From: a virus
Length of the DNA: 36,449 bases
Strand: one strand, 5' to 3'
Virus record (IMG/VR): IMGVR_UViG_3300023180_000176
Location: 1 to 36,449 of that record
Every line of letters starts with the position of its first letter. Within the stretch, counting starts at the first letter, position 1. The notes below the pieces were generated by a model that was not told the origin of the DNA, did not search any database, and saw only the letters and a list, made by a program, of their open reading frames with translations. Of this stretch, positions 15,560 through 24,257 are shown piece after piece. The translations under genes and the position numbers were made by a program.

Positions 15560-18301
15560 TTATCTACCAATAATCTCATCAAAAGATACGCCTGTTCTAG
15601 TAGCAGTAAATGTCAGAGTGATGAAGTTGATAGAACGAGCAGGTTGAATATAAATTTCGGCAACAAATTCATTGTTGTCAACAATTGCAGGAGTATTGTT
15701 TGTGGTGTCACAAATTACTCTGAAATCATAGATACCTCTTCTTGCCTGTACATCACGTAAGAAAGGTTCAACAACAGACTTAAACACGTTTCTTGTTGTT
15801 TGATCATTAATTTCAAAGAGTTGTGCTTGTGCAGCTTGCTCAACTGCCTTTTCAATAACCAAGAACAACTTACGAACGTTAATTCTATCGAACGCCGATG
15901 GATTAGAAAGAGCAGTTTTGTCTCCAAAGAGAACTGCACCCTGACCAGGGAATACTGCAATTGGGTTTACTCTATTTGCATAGAGTTCATCTCTATCATT
16001 TTTACCTGGATTCCAAGCAAGTTTTGCTAAATTGCGAATACCACCTCTGGAGAAACCAGCAGGAGAGAACCATGGTTCATTTGTATTAACAGTGTCTGCA
16101 ACTAAACCAGCAACATCAGTATTGCAAGGGATGTAACGATATACATCGTTCCAGCGATCATAGATGTACTTATAGTTAGAATCAATTACCAAGTAGGAAT
16201 TGCTTCCAACTGCGGAATAGAAGTTCTTAATATTTTTTACAATATCGATATTGCTAAGTGCTTGACCAGTTGCTGAAAGAATATTTCCTTTATGTGGAGA
16301 ACCAAAAGCAATACAATCTTTTCTTTCAGCAGCAATAGCAGCAATAGCACTCAGTTTTTCTTTAGTTTGTTCTTCAATTGGGAGACCTGGACCCATAATT
16401 ATATAATCAATTGATACTGAGTCGGTATTTTTAAACAGATTATAAGCAGCAATAATATCTGTTGAACTGATACCATACTCTCCAGAAGACAATTTAGTGT
16501 AATCTGATCCAGCTGTAAGTGAATATGATCTAGCACCAACTGGTTCAAACTCAGAAGTTCTTTGTAAATAACCAAAGTTTGTGGCACCGACATAGATGTA
16601 TGCACTTGATGATGAAATTACATCTTTAAAATAATTTGAACCACCTTGAGGTGATCTTGCATTATATGCCTTTGAAGCATATTGGAATACTTCAAGAACA
16701 GTTCCTTTTGCTCCGGAAATTAAACCATCTTCATCAACAACTGCAACGTGAACTGCATCGTATGCTTGAGCATCTAAGAAATCCTCAGCATCTTGTGTTG
16801 TTCTTGGTCTTGCAACCAATGAATTCCATCTAACTGTAGATCCTGGATACAGAGTTTTAGTTTCATACCACGCTTCGCCATTATCTACTGCTGCTAAAGT
16901 ACCTGCAACTCCAGTAGTTACATCGCCTATAGCAAATAATGCACTAGTACCTGGGTTTCTTAAATATGAATCGGATTGATCTACATGAATAATATGAACA
17001 ATCAAATTGCCAGATTCAGTTAATCCGGTATCAATAACTTTACCTTTTTTGGAAGTACCTACTGATACAAAAGATCCTAAGGCAGGAGCAGTAATTGCAC
17101 CAGTATAAGTTAAGGATTGTCTTGGACCATGGTCAATAGTTGCAATTCTGATTGAATTACCCCATTCTCCAGCAGTTTTTGCTGTGTATAAAAATGGAGC
17201 CGTGTTTCCGGACGAATATGAACTTTCGTATACTTCGTCTCTTGAAATTTTAAATGGTTCAGCAGAAATTGCAGTTGAACCTGTTGCTGTAGTTCCTGGT
17301 GCAGGAGCAGTTGCTGTCAGTCCAGCAAAGTTAGTGTAATTGCCATATTGAGTAAATGTAACTCCAGTTACAGATCCTCCTGCAGAAACTGATAACGTAG
17401 CAACAGCAGCTGTTACTGCAGCACCGCCAGCAAATGTTACTGTATAAGTATCTGCTGGATCATAATTGCTTCCTGCATTGTCAATGCTAACTTCAACGCC
17501 AGTTGGAGCACTAATATTAATAGCAGTTACTCCTCCATTGTATCCAGTACCACCAGAAATAGTAATAGAAGTGATCTGACCATTTGTTCTTACTACAGAT
17601 ACCGTAGCATCATTATTACCACCATCTACAGTAATGGTTGGATCTGCAGAATAACCACTTCCTGCTTCAGTGATGCCACTACCAACAGTCAACGTTGTTG
17701 AATCTAATACACCACCAGTATTAGTAATGCCTGATCCATCTGCGGTAGCAGTTGTACCTTGAGATACTTGGAGAGTTGCAGTAAGTCCCACTGGAGCAAA
17801 AGTTACTGTTGGAGGGTTTTGATAACCTGCGCCACCGTCAGTAATTGTAACACTAACAACAGTACCAGTAACAGGATCTCTATCTGCAGTACCAGTAGCA
17901 ACTCTACCACCTTCAGCAAGTGCCAATTCGGGAGCACTAAAAGTTACTACAGGTGCAGAGGTATAATTTGAACCTACATTGGTAATTGTTACTGCAGATA
18001 CCGATTGATTCAATCTTGCGACAGCGTTGTACAGTGAAGATTGATCAACTCTACTTACGGAAAGAGTTCCACCGTAATTTAAATAGTTTGTAGCAGACAA
18101 CCAATACTCTGCATTACCGGCAGTGGGCTCACCGAAAGTTGAAATTAATTCACTCTCGCGAGTAATTGTTACTGGTTCTCCAATTGGACCTTTTGAAAAT
18201 GGAGCAGCAAATGCTGCGATATTACCATTAGTAATATCTGCTCTTCCAGCTGTTAGGTCTACTTCCCTAACAACTACTCCAGGTGAGCGTAAAACTGCCA
18301 T
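15560..18301 (-). CDS. 18: gp18, contractile tail sheath protein with repeat insertion
   Basis: The 913-residue protein is much longer than T4 gp18 (659). Residues 1-100 (SPGVVVREVDLTAGRADIT near 6-24) and 345-913 match the sheath family. The C-terminus has the handshake-forming domain, including VEPFLRDVQARRGIYDFRVI near 841-860. Residues about 103-345 are an inserted block of six imperfect beta-type repeats with a GxGY..xP pattern, probably displayed on the tail surface. The sheath contracts to drive the tube through the host envelope. A TAGGAG ribosome site lies 6 bases before the ATG, and an AATAAATA late box 36 bases upstream. Confidence 0.96.
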   Translation of the reverse strand: MAVLRSPGVVVREVDLTAGRADITNGNIAAFAAPFSKGPIGEPVTITRESELISTFGEPTAGNAEYWLSATNYLNYGGTLSVSRVDQSSLYNAVARLNQSVSAVTITNVGSNYTSAPVVTFSAPELALAEGGRVATGTADRDPVTGTVVSVTITDGGAGYQNPPTVTFAPVGLTATLQVSQGTTATADGSGITNTGGVLDSTTLTVGSGITEAGSGYSADPTITVDGGNNDATVSVVRTNGQITSITISGGTGYNGGVTAINISAPTGVEVSIDNAGSNYDPADTYTVTFAGGAAVTAAVATLSVSAGGSVTGVTFTQYGNYTNFAGLTATAPAPGTTATGSTAISAEPFKISRDEVYESSYSSGNTAPFLYTAKTAGEWGNSIRIATIDHGPRQSLTYTGAITAPALGSFVSVGTSKKGKVIDTGLTESGNLIVHIIHVDQSDSYLRNPGTSALFAIGDVTTGVAGTLAAVDNGEAWYETKTLYPGSTVRWNSLVARPRTTQDAEDFLDAQAYDAVHVAVVDEDGLISGAKGTVLEVFQYASKAYNARSPQGGSNYFKDVISSSSAYIYVGATNFGYLQRTSEFEPVGARSYSLTAGSDYTKLSSGEYGISSTDIIAAYNLFKNTDSVSIDYIIMGPGLPIEEQTKEKLSAIAAIAAERKDCIAFGSPHKGNILSATGQALSNIDIVKNIKNFYSAVGSNSYLVIDSNYKYIYDRWNDVYRYIPCNTDVAGLVADTVNTNEPWFSPAGFSRGGIRNLAKLAWNPGKNDRDELYANRVNPIAVFPGQGAVLFGDKTALSNPSAFDRINVRKLFLVIEKAVEQAAQAQLFEINDQTTRNVFKSVVEPFLRDVQARRGIYDFRVICDTTNNTPAIVDNNEFVAEIYIQPARSINFITLTFTATRTGVSFDEIIGR
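17267..17995 (-). repeat. Six degenerate repeats inside the tail sheath gene
   Basis: Sheath residues about 103-345 contain six related units beginning near residues 104, 150, 204, 244, 270 and 312. Each has a V/I-T-I strand, a G-x-G/N-Y turn and a second T-V-T-F or I-T-V strand. Spacing is irregular (about 26-54 residues). The host fold of gp18 is continuous on both sides. Confidence 0.7.
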
Positions 18302-18337
18302 TTTTATCTCCTAGAAATATGTCATATTTACTAAATC

Positions 18338-18345
18338 TATTTATT
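18338..18345 (-). promoter_or_regulatory. Late promoter -10 box for gp18-gp19
   Basis: AATAAATA on the minus strand, 36 bases before the sheath ATG, in the 84-base gap after the small zinc-motif gene. Confidence 0.65.
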
Positions 18346-18385
18346 ATTTTCTTAGTTTCTAGGGGGGAAACCGTGCATGAACATA

Positions 18386-18616
18386 TTACCAGTCGGGATA
18401 TATCCAAAAACCAGTATCTTTCTTTCTTGTTTTTAGTATTCTTTTTTTCGTGCAGTCTTTACACTCATATGAATATGAAGATGGATAACCTTTTTTAGAT
18501 TTTCTAATTAAGTAAAAATCTGTAAGTAAATCTTTTGTTTGATTGCAAACTCTACAAATTCTTTCATTAAACAATAAGTAATCTAAATCAAATTTATCTT
18601 CATCAAAATCTTTCAT
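18386..18616 (-). CDS. Small zinc-ribbon protein, endonuclease VII N-terminus-like
   Basis: The 76-residue protein has two CxxC pairs, CRVC near residues 21-24 and CKDC near 52-55, with a TDFYLIRK segment between them. This pairing is the zinc-binding pattern that often precedes HNH or endonuclease VII domains in phage proteins, but no catalytic His-rich HNH core follows. It could be a remnant of such a nuclease or a stand-alone zinc-binding factor. The start overlaps the gp17 stop as ATGA, so it is translated with the terminase, which suggests a packaging-related role, though that is only inference. Confidence 0.85.
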   Translation of the reverse strand: MKDFDEDKFDLDYLLFNERICRVCNQTKDLLTDFYLIRKSKKGYPSSYSYECKDCTKKRILKTRKKDTGFWIYPDW

Positions 18617-20307
18617 CTATATTCCCACATGTAATTCATTTCTCCATATTCACTAGTGCTTCCATTATAAGATCCTCTTCCGTCTTCGGTCAAATACCAA
18701 ACATTACCTTCATTATCTACACTGTTATAATCTGTTAATCCATCATCAATAAATCCAAATGGTGCCATGTCCTGATCAATTTGATTCTTTTGCTCTTCAT
18801 ATAATCTCTTACGAACATCATTGTCCGTCATTTCTTTAAAATAATCTTGAGCAACTAACCATGCAAAGATTACAAGGCACATTGCCAAGTCATCATTACA
18901 ACCTTCTTCAGCTTCAAAGGATTGCTTCTTTTGAATAAATGTAGTCAGTTCTGCAATAATGTCATAATCACTGATTAGCAATTTATCAGATTCAATTAAT
19001 TGCTTAAGGTTGGAGCAACCAATCTTCTTAACTGTTGTACTTGTCTTAACTCCAAGTTGTGTCTTAGATCCAGAGAATCCCTGACCAACTAACTGACCAG
19101 CACGACCCCTCATGGCACACATTAAAAGATTTTCATTCTCTAAATCATATTGAAGAATAGATGCTACCTGATCACCAATATCATTTACTTCGCATAAAAT
19201 AAATGCTTTGTTATAACTTGTAGAAACCTGATGAATAATGTTAGGGAACAACATAGGTTTAATCTCATTGTTCCTATAAATTCCAACAACTTTATATGGA
19301 ACTGTTGTTATATCATATAAAATAAAAGCAGAGTAGTCGTTATTAGTTCCTCTAGACACATCAACAGTCATTAGATATTCATGTTCTGGAATTGGATCTT
19401 CATATATTTTCAATCCGCCACTATTGTGAATTGGTTCTTCGTATGTCATTGTACGAAGTTTTGATGCTGCAATTAGAGTATCAACAGATCCTAAGAATTC
19501 ACATTCAAATTCTTGAGTAAACTGTCTTTCTGAAGTGTTTGCAATAGTCTGTGCTTTCCAAGCTTCGTCTCTACCCGGAACTTGAGACCAATGAACTTCT
19601 GTTGTTGTATACTCGTTTCTACCAAGTTCGGCATCGTGCCATAACTTGTAGAACATGTTCATCCCGTTTGGTGTTGAGATGATGATAACTTTTGTGCTTT
19701 TACCAGAAGAAATAGTAGGATAAACAGAACTAAAGAATTGCTCCGCAATATGGTTTGGAATGAAAGCAAATTCGTCGAGGAAGATGATATTAAACGACAT
19801 GCCTCGGACAGCAGACGCAGATGTAGAAGCTGCCAATATCTTACTGCCATTTTCCAACTCCATAGATCCTTTGTTCCATGCAATGATACCCTGCTGCATC
19901 CAAGTGGGTAAATTTTCATATGCAAGTTGTAACCTCCCGAGAAGTTCTCTCGCAGTAGATGCTTTGTTTGCTAGAATACCAATATTCACACTATCATTAA
20001 AGATAGCATAATGTAATAGGTATGAAACTACTGTTGTTGATTTTCCTGTCTGTCTAGGAAGCTTTGCAATATTAAATCTATTTTTATGAAATGTTTCAAT
20101 CATGTCTTCCTGGAAGTCCCACATTCTAAATGGGACTAGACCTTCATCAAGAGAAACAATTTTAATGTAATTTTTTGCAAAATATACAGGATCTTGCTTA
20201 CATTTCAAATACTCTTTGATTTGTTCTTGAGTAAAATTAATAGGTACGTTTGCCTTTTTAAGGTTTGGGTTACCTAAATAAATTTCATTTTGCGTTAATT
20301 TTGCCAT
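18613..20307 (-). CDS. 17: gp17, large terminase subunit
   Basis: The 564-residue protein (T4 gp17 is 610) has both terminase domains. The ATPase has Walker A-like PRQTGKS at 84-90, Walker B IIFLDE at 174-179 and coupling motif STPNG at 211-215. The RNase H-like nuclease has VDVSRG with Asp316, Glu373 in CEVND, and Asp472/Asp473 in GCNDD. It pumps DNA into the prohead through the gp20 portal and cuts the concatemer. The ATG lies directly after the tiny Cys-rich gene and the stop overlaps the zinc-ribbon gene. Gp16, its small partner, is encoded about 1 kb upstream. Confidence 0.98.
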   Translation of the reverse strand: MAKLTQNEIYLGNPNLKKANVPINFTQEQIKEYLKCKQDPVYFAKNYIKIVSLDEGLVPFRMWDFQEDMIETFHKNRFNIAKLPRQTGKSTTVVSYLLHYAIFNDSVNIGILANKASTARELLGRLQLAYENLPTWMQQGIIAWNKGSMELENGSKILAASTSASAVRGMSFNIIFLDEFAFIPNHIAEQFFSSVYPTISSGKSTKVIIISTPNGMNMFYKLWHDAELGRNEYTTTEVHWSQVPGRDEAWKAQTIANTSERQFTQEFECEFLGSVDTLIAASKLRTMTYEEPIHNSGGLKIYEDPIPEHEYLMTVDVSRGTNNDYSAFILYDITTVPYKVVGIYRNNEIKPMLFPNIIHQVSTSYNKAFILCEVNDIGDQVASILQYDLENENLLMCAMRGRAGQLVGQGFSGSKTQLGVKTSTTVKKIGCSNLKQLIESDKLLISDYDIIAELTTFIQKKQSFEAEEGCNDDLAMCLVIFAWLVAQDYFKEMTDNDVRKRLYEEQKNQIDQDMAPFGFIDDGLTDYNSVDNEGNVWYLTEDGRGSYNGSTSEYGEMNYMWEYR

Positions 20308-20308
20308 A

Positions 20309-20461
20309 TCATTTCCACTTCGGAGGAGAGTCGGGACATGTCATCCCTGGGATTAGTGTCTTAAGAGGCATAAAGCATCCACATAAAGTGCATTGCTTTG
20401 TTGTCTTTTTATAAAATTCGCAAGACTCGCATATTGCAAGTTTCTCTGATGATGTAAGCAT
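20309..20461 (-). CDS. 50-residue cysteine-rich protein upstream of gp17
   Basis: A complete small frame from ATG 20461 to TGA 20309-20311 encodes 50 residues. It has six cysteines: CESC near 11-14, CTLCGC near 24-29, and one more near 42 in PGMTCPDSPPKW. The arrangement suggests one or two bound zinc ions. The stop is 1 base before the gp17 ATG, so it is translationally linked to the terminase gene. AGGATT upstream may act as a weak ribosome site. I recall similar tiny Cys-rich proteins next to terminase genes in T4-type cyanophages, but no function. The coding call rests on the Cys pattern and perfect packing between neighbours. Confidence 0.85.
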   Translation of the reverse strand: MLTSSEKLAICESCEFYKKTTKQCTLCGCFMPLKTLIPGMTCPDSPPKWK

Positions 20462-20489
20462 AATTTATAATCCTAAATTTAATGTTTAA

Positions 20490-20762
20490 TTAACCAACAA
20501 CTCCTACTGCAGTTGCTACGACATCGGACACATTTGAACCTACTTCAATAGTATCTGTTTTGTACTTTTGAATAATTGCATCTTCACTTGGGTGTACAAG
20601 TAGACTACCAATTACACTGCCAGTGTCGTCCTTCAGGGTTACTAAATGTGAGTTTCCAGAAGCATGATTGTGCTGAAGAAGAACTCTATTTGCTTCACCA
20701 AGATTTGTTGGTGTATCTGAAAGGGTAGTAGATTGCCCTTTTAATTGAAGTACTTGTGCCAT
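20490..20762 (-). CDS. Small hypothetical protein, possibly a virion component
   Basis: The 90-residue product lies between gp16 and gp17. It has Thr, Ser and Val-rich strands, including ANRVLLQHNHASGNSHLVTL near 24-43 and GSVIGSLLVHPSEDAIIQK near 48-66. It has no signal peptide or membrane segment and a C-terminal VVATAVGVVG tail that could be a packing or assembly tail. I do not recognise the family. Beta content and position among late structural genes make a minor head or decoration protein plausible. A GATAAATA late box lies 20 bases before the ATG. Confidence 0.85.
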   Translation of the reverse strand: MAQVLQLKGQSTTLSDTPTNLGEANRVLLQHNHASGNSHLVTLKDDTGSVIGSLLVHPSEDAIIQKYKTDTIEVGSNVSDVVATAVGVVG

Positions 20763-20781
20763 TTAAAATAATGTTTATTTT

Positions 20782-20789
20782 TATTTATC
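20782..20789 (-). promoter_or_regulatory. Late promoter -10 box upstream of the 90-residue gene and gp17
   Basis: GATAAATA on the minus strand, 19 bases before the ATG at 20762. Its first bases form part of the upstream gene's TGA stop (20788-20790). Confidence 0.55.
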
Positions 20790-21255
20790 AAAGATTGGTA
20801 ATAGTAACCATAATATCGCCAAGGTTTAGTGGATCCTCGTTCCATCTTCTCACCGTAAATACAACTTTGTCAGTAAACCTTGCCACTGCAACTTGTGCTC
20901 CGTTGGTATAAACCCAATCCGTTCCATCATACGTAGCATGTACAATATAATCAGTTCTAGCAGAATATGCTGTTGGGAATGTGAGTGTGTAAAGTTCGTC
21001 TAGACCACCACCGCCAGAGTGAGAAACTGTATAACCAGTAGTTCCAGTCCAGGTTGGAGATAATCCATTCAAAGTGATAAAACCCTTTGCTACTGGACCA
21101 CCCCCTACAGGATTACCACCAGCAGTTACTCCATCGGAAACTCTAAGAGTTGTATCTTCTCTGTCATAAAATAGATCACCCTCGTTGCCAACAAATGAAG
21201 ATGCTGTAGTTCCACCTAATACTTCTACAAAAGCTCTATGAGTAATGTTTGACAT
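20788..21255 (-). CDS. Hypothetical structural-type protein
   Basis: The 155-residue product starts with a motif common in phage fibre or virion proteins: GTTASSFVGNEGDLFYDR near 15-32 followed by TTLRVSDGVTAGGNPV near 35-50. A beta-rich second half contains GLDELYTLTFPTAYSARTDY near 84-103 and ends IMVTITNL. I do not recognise a named family, but the pattern suits a surface or decoration protein. It has its own AATAAATA late box 19 bases upstream, inside the end of gp16, and ends with tandem stops TGA TAA. Confidence 0.85.
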   Translation of the reverse strand: MSNITHRAFVEVLGGTTASSFVGNEGDLFYDREDTTLRVSDGVTAGGNPVGGGPVAKGFITLNGLSPTWTGTTGYTVSHSGGGGLDELYTLTFPTAYSARTDYIVHATYDGTDWVYTNGAQVAVARFTDKVVFTVRRWNEDPLNLGDIMVTITNL

Positions 21256-21273
21256 TTGACTAAACTTTTATTT

Positions 21274-21702
21274 TTATTTATTATCAAGCAATCCTTGCTT
21301 AATTAGTTTTGATAATTCTGAAGTAGAACCAACAAACAATGCATTGTTATTTGTAATTTGTTGTTTGGATTTTGGTCCTTCTTCTAAATCTTGCATCTTT
21401 TGCTGCAGTGCAATTAATTTTTCAGCAGCATCAGACACACTTTTTACTAGTTGACCAGCAACTTCATATGCTCTAGGATGGTCAGTATTATTTGCAACAT
21501 CTAATATTCCAGACAATGCTTCTTGACCTTTTTCTATTACATCATAAAGTTGACCACGGGTATATTCATAATCTTTCTTGATGTCTTTTTCTACATCAAC
21601 AATACGTTCTGTTCTTTTCTTTGGTTTCTCTACTGGTTCAGCTGATACTATTTCTGTATCAACTTCTAGAGTATTTTCTATTCCTTCATAATTTTCCTTC
21701 AT
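21274..21702 (-). CDS. 16: gp16, small terminase subunit
   Basis: The 142-residue protein (T4 gp16 is 164) has an acidic N-terminus (1-45), a central helical pair with EYTRGQLYDVIEKGQEAL near 46-63 and AAEKLIALQQKMQDLEE near 91-107, and a flexible C-terminus ending LSKLIKQGLLDN. T4-type small terminases oligomerise through the central coiled coil, recognise concatemeric DNA and regulate gp17. Its ATG overlaps the gp15 stop as ATGA. In contrast to T4, two small genes and the Cys-rich gene separate it from gp17. Confidence 0.92.
   Translation of the reverse strand: MKENYEGIENTLEVDTEIVSAEPVEKPKKRTERIVDVEKDIKKDYEYTRGQLYDVIEKGQEALSGILDVANNTDHPRAYEVAGQLVKSVSDAAEKLIALQQKMQDLEEGPKSKQQITNNNALFVGSTSELSKLIKQGLLDNK
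21275..21282 (-). promoter_or_regulatory. Late promoter -10 box overlapping the gp16 stop
   Basis: AATAAATA on the minus strand, 19 bases before the ATG at 21255. The gp16 stop TAA (21274-21276) uses the last bases of the box. Confidence 0.6.
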
Positions 21703-22514
21703 AGATCCTCAGCAAATGTTACAAGTTCATTGAATCCAAAATCATCTCCGGGTTCTACTAAAGCATCATCTAAAGTATCAATGACGCCATCTTCATTATT
21801 ATCTTCTTTTGCTTTTGGTGTTACAGAATATTGTCTATATCTTCCTGGTGTTACAATATCTGTTGTTGGATATTCTTTAGTAATTGCTTCTCTAATGAGT
21901 GCCGATTGTGTAGATGGACCGTAGAAATATGTCTTGGCAGTAAAAAACATTACATATGTAATATATCTTCTATCTAAGAAACTTTCATCCCAAGTATCTT
22001 CGTAAGTGATGTTGTCCAGTACAAATGGAACATCTCTTTTTTCATCCATATCTGTAATCATATTAATGGTCACATTAAATGATGGTTGGAAAAATGGCAA
22101 GATTTGTTCTACAATCTGCAGAGCATCATTTTGTGATTTAGCAATAATTCCTAATTCAAACCCAAGATTATATGGTACTGGAACATACTGTGTTTTAATT
22201 TTAGTACCGTCACCAGTAATTACTTCAGTGTATTTTTGAATTGGTGAAAGTTTTCTACTAGAATCATAAGAGATCCCAGTCATTTCAAAATAAATTCTTG
22301 GTAATGTAATAGAAGTTTTTCTTTGTTTATTTGAATATTGTTCTAATCTAGCAATAAACTTTTGCTTTGGACCATATGCCAATGGAACTTTTTGAACCTG
22401 AATAACTTTACCTGTTGCAGGTTCAGTGGTTTTTAATGTTATGTTATTAAAAAGCGTACCAAATGCAACAATAATTTTTCTTGTTGATTCGTTATAAAAA
22501 TGTGATCCTAACAT
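21699..22514 (-). CDS. 15: gp15, tail sheath stabilizer and tail completion protein
   Basis: The 271-residue protein matches T4 gp15 in length (272) and pattern. It begins MLGSHFYNESTRKIIVAFGTLFNNITL, shortened here to the first residues MLGSHFYNESTRK, and has LPRIYFEMTGISYDSSRK near 69-86. Gp15 caps the sheath and tube end with a hexameric ring and binds the gp13/gp14 neck. Residues about 240-265 form an acidic stretch (EDNNEDGVIDTLDD). Its start overlaps the gp14 stop (TAATG) and its stop overlaps gp16. Confidence 0.95.
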   Translation of the reverse strand: MLGSHFYNESTRKIIVAFGTLFNNITLKTTEPATGKVIQVQKVPLAYGPKQKFIARLEQYSNKQRKTSITLPRIYFEMTGISYDSSRKLSPIQKYTEVITGDGTKIKTQYVPVPYNLGFELGIIAKSQNDALQIVEQILPFFQPSFNVTINMITDMDEKRDVPFVLDNITYEDTWDESFLDRRYITYVMFFTAKTYFYGPSTQSALIREAITKEYPTTDIVTPGRYRQYSVTPKAKEDNNEDGVIDTLDDALVEPGDDFGFNELVTFAEDL

Positions 22515-23407
22515 TAGATGCTACCTGTGTAATTACCATATTCCCCAAAAGGATTGCCTTCTGTCCAATCAATAATGTCGTCGCCAGAATTTTCTATTTC
22601 TCTGTTTTGATCATAGTTAGTATTTTCAATACTTAAAGTATCAAAAGATACTAGATCATACTCAGCACTACTCATTGTTCCAGTGATAACTTCTCCTGGT
22701 GAGAAATCTCCTGATCTATTTATAATTACTAGTTTATCGTTTCCTGTATTCCACGAAGAAACTTTAGCAGTAGTGCCAGATTCCGAACCCTGAATAACTT
22801 CTCCAATCATATAATCTCCGCCAAGATTATCACCACGATCAAGTGTAAGAGTTATACCAACATCAAGTTCAAGCTCAGATACATCAATGCCATCTATTCC
22901 AGTATCGAAATGATCTCCTCCCATATCATACAATTCTGCTATTAATTTATAGAATTGGATTTCACCAAATTGATAAAATGGATCTTCCCTATTGACAAAT
23001 TTTATTTCATATAAATCTTGAGTCAGTGGATAATATAGCAAATCACCTTCGTTAGGAACTCCTGGAATAGTTAGTGATATATCGTCTTGCTCAGTTACTA
23101 CTTGTTCCCATCTTCGCTTAGAAACTCTAAAGACAATCTCGTCAGTTATTTTGAGACCAAATTTACTTATGAACTCACTATTTTCATTAAATCCTTCTAC
23201 ATTCTGTAACAACATTTCAATCTGGAATTGATTCATAAAATTAGATTTTACTACATCATCTAAGGTATTATCTTTTACTGACATTCTTGGAATATAATAG
23301 ATATCAGTTCCAAACAGTTTTATCTGTTCATCTACTAAATCTTGATAAAGATTTTTCTCGCCAGAAAATCCTTTATGGTATTGTGGAAAATAGTGACTAG
23401 TTGGCAT
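22514..23407 (-). CDS. 14: gp14, neck protein
   Basis: The 297-residue protein (T4 gp14 is 256) begins with the family pattern YFPQYHKGFSGEKNLYQDLV near 6-25 and DIYYIPRM near 35-42. It is beta-rich with an acidic tail. Residues about 180-240 look like an added beta module (GDNLGGDYMIGEVIQGSESG), which may explain the extra length. Gp14 with gp13 forms the neck that joins packaged heads to tails and prevents DNA loss. It lies 1 base after gp13 and overlaps gp15. Confidence 0.95.
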   Translation of the reverse strand: MPTSHYFPQYHKGFSGEKNLYQDLVDEQIKLFGTDIYYIPRMSVKDNTLDDVVKSNFMNQFQIEMLLQNVEGFNENSEFISKFGLKITDEIVFRVSKRRWEQVVTEQDDISLTIPGVPNEGDLLYYPLTQDLYEIKFVNREDPFYQFGEIQFYKLIAELYDMGGDHFDTGIDGIDVSELELDVGITLTLDRGDNLGGDYMIGEVIQGSESGTTAKVSSWNTGNDKLVIINRSGDFSPGEVITGTMSSAEYDLVSFDTLSIENTNYDQNREIENSGDDIIDWTEGNPFGEYGNYTGSI

Positions 23408-23408
23408 T

Positions 23409-24209
23409 TTACCCGATCATATCTAGAGGTGGAACAGCATACTTACTTAATACTTCCGATTCTATCTTTTCAATTTCGACAACAGCATCTTCATATAACT
23501 GTCTACCGTTCATTGTAATTCCACCAGGAAGTTGAACATTATTAAATTTAATTAAATTTTGTCCCCACTGCCTTTTAATTAATGCAGTAGCATATCTCTT
23601 CATAAACATGTCATTATACATCTCTGTGACATCATTTGGATTCAATAATCTGTGAGCTTCAATTAACAAGTAATTACCTTCAGTTAAAAACTTTTGATTG
23701 ATATCTAGATACAAACGATCTCTACGCATGTTATATCTAAATTGTTGGAATGATCCGTTGTTAAGAACCATATCCATAGACTCAAGAAATTGCTTAACTA
23801 AATAATAACTTAATATATCTACTGAACCAAATTGGTATAGATCATTCAAAAACAATTGATATTCAATTCCAAATAAATTAGATCTGATATTACTTCCTAC
23901 CATTCCATATACTTTACTAATACCAAGTACATGTGATGGAACTGGAAGATAATTATTATCCTCTTTCCAAATTGTTCCAGATGCAGTTGTGCTAGTTGTT
24001 GTATCAAATCTAGCAATATCATCTGCAGTTATTTGATGAACCAAATAACATCTTTCCATTCCATTATAGCAATTCTCCTGAAAGAATTGAATTGCATCAT
24101 CAATTAAATCATCGACTTGATCTACATCAACATTAATTTCTAAAACCGGGGCACCCAAACGCCTCAAACAGTAGTCAGTAAATTCATCTCTACTTGATGG
24201 TTGTGCCAT
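23409..24209 (-). CDS. 13: gp13, neck protein
   Basis: The 266-residue protein (T4 gp13 is 309) has the neck signature: SSRDEFTDYCLRRLGAPVLE near 5-24, DQVDDLIDDAIQFFQENCY near 30-48 and TALIKRQWGQNLIKFNNVQL near 210-229. It forms the ring that closes the portal after packaging. It is the first gene of the late morphogenesis block and has one or two T4-type late boxes in the divergent intergenic region upstream. Confidence 0.96.
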   Translation of the reverse strand: MAQPSSRDEFTDYCLRRLGAPVLEINVDVDQVDDLIDDAIQFFQENCYNGMERCYLVHQITADDIARFDTTTSTTASGTIWKEDNNYLPVPSHVLGISKVYGMVGSNIRSNLFGIEYQLFLNDLYQFGSVDILSYYLVKQFLESMDMVLNNGSFQQFRYNMRRDRLYLDINQKFLTEGNYLLIEAHRLLNPNDVTEMYNDMFMKRYATALIKRQWGQNLIKFNNVQLPGGITMNGRQLYEDAVVEIEKIESEVLSKYAVPPLDMIG

Positions 24210-24230
24210 TATTGCAAAGTACTTTAGAAC

Positions 24231-24238
24231 TATTTATG
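24231..24238 (-). promoter_or_regulatory. Late promoter -10 box (proximal) for gp13
   Basis: CATAAATA on the minus strand, 21 bases before the gp13 ATG. Confidence 0.65.
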
Positions 24239-24257
24239 TGTTGCCATCTCTTTGGAC

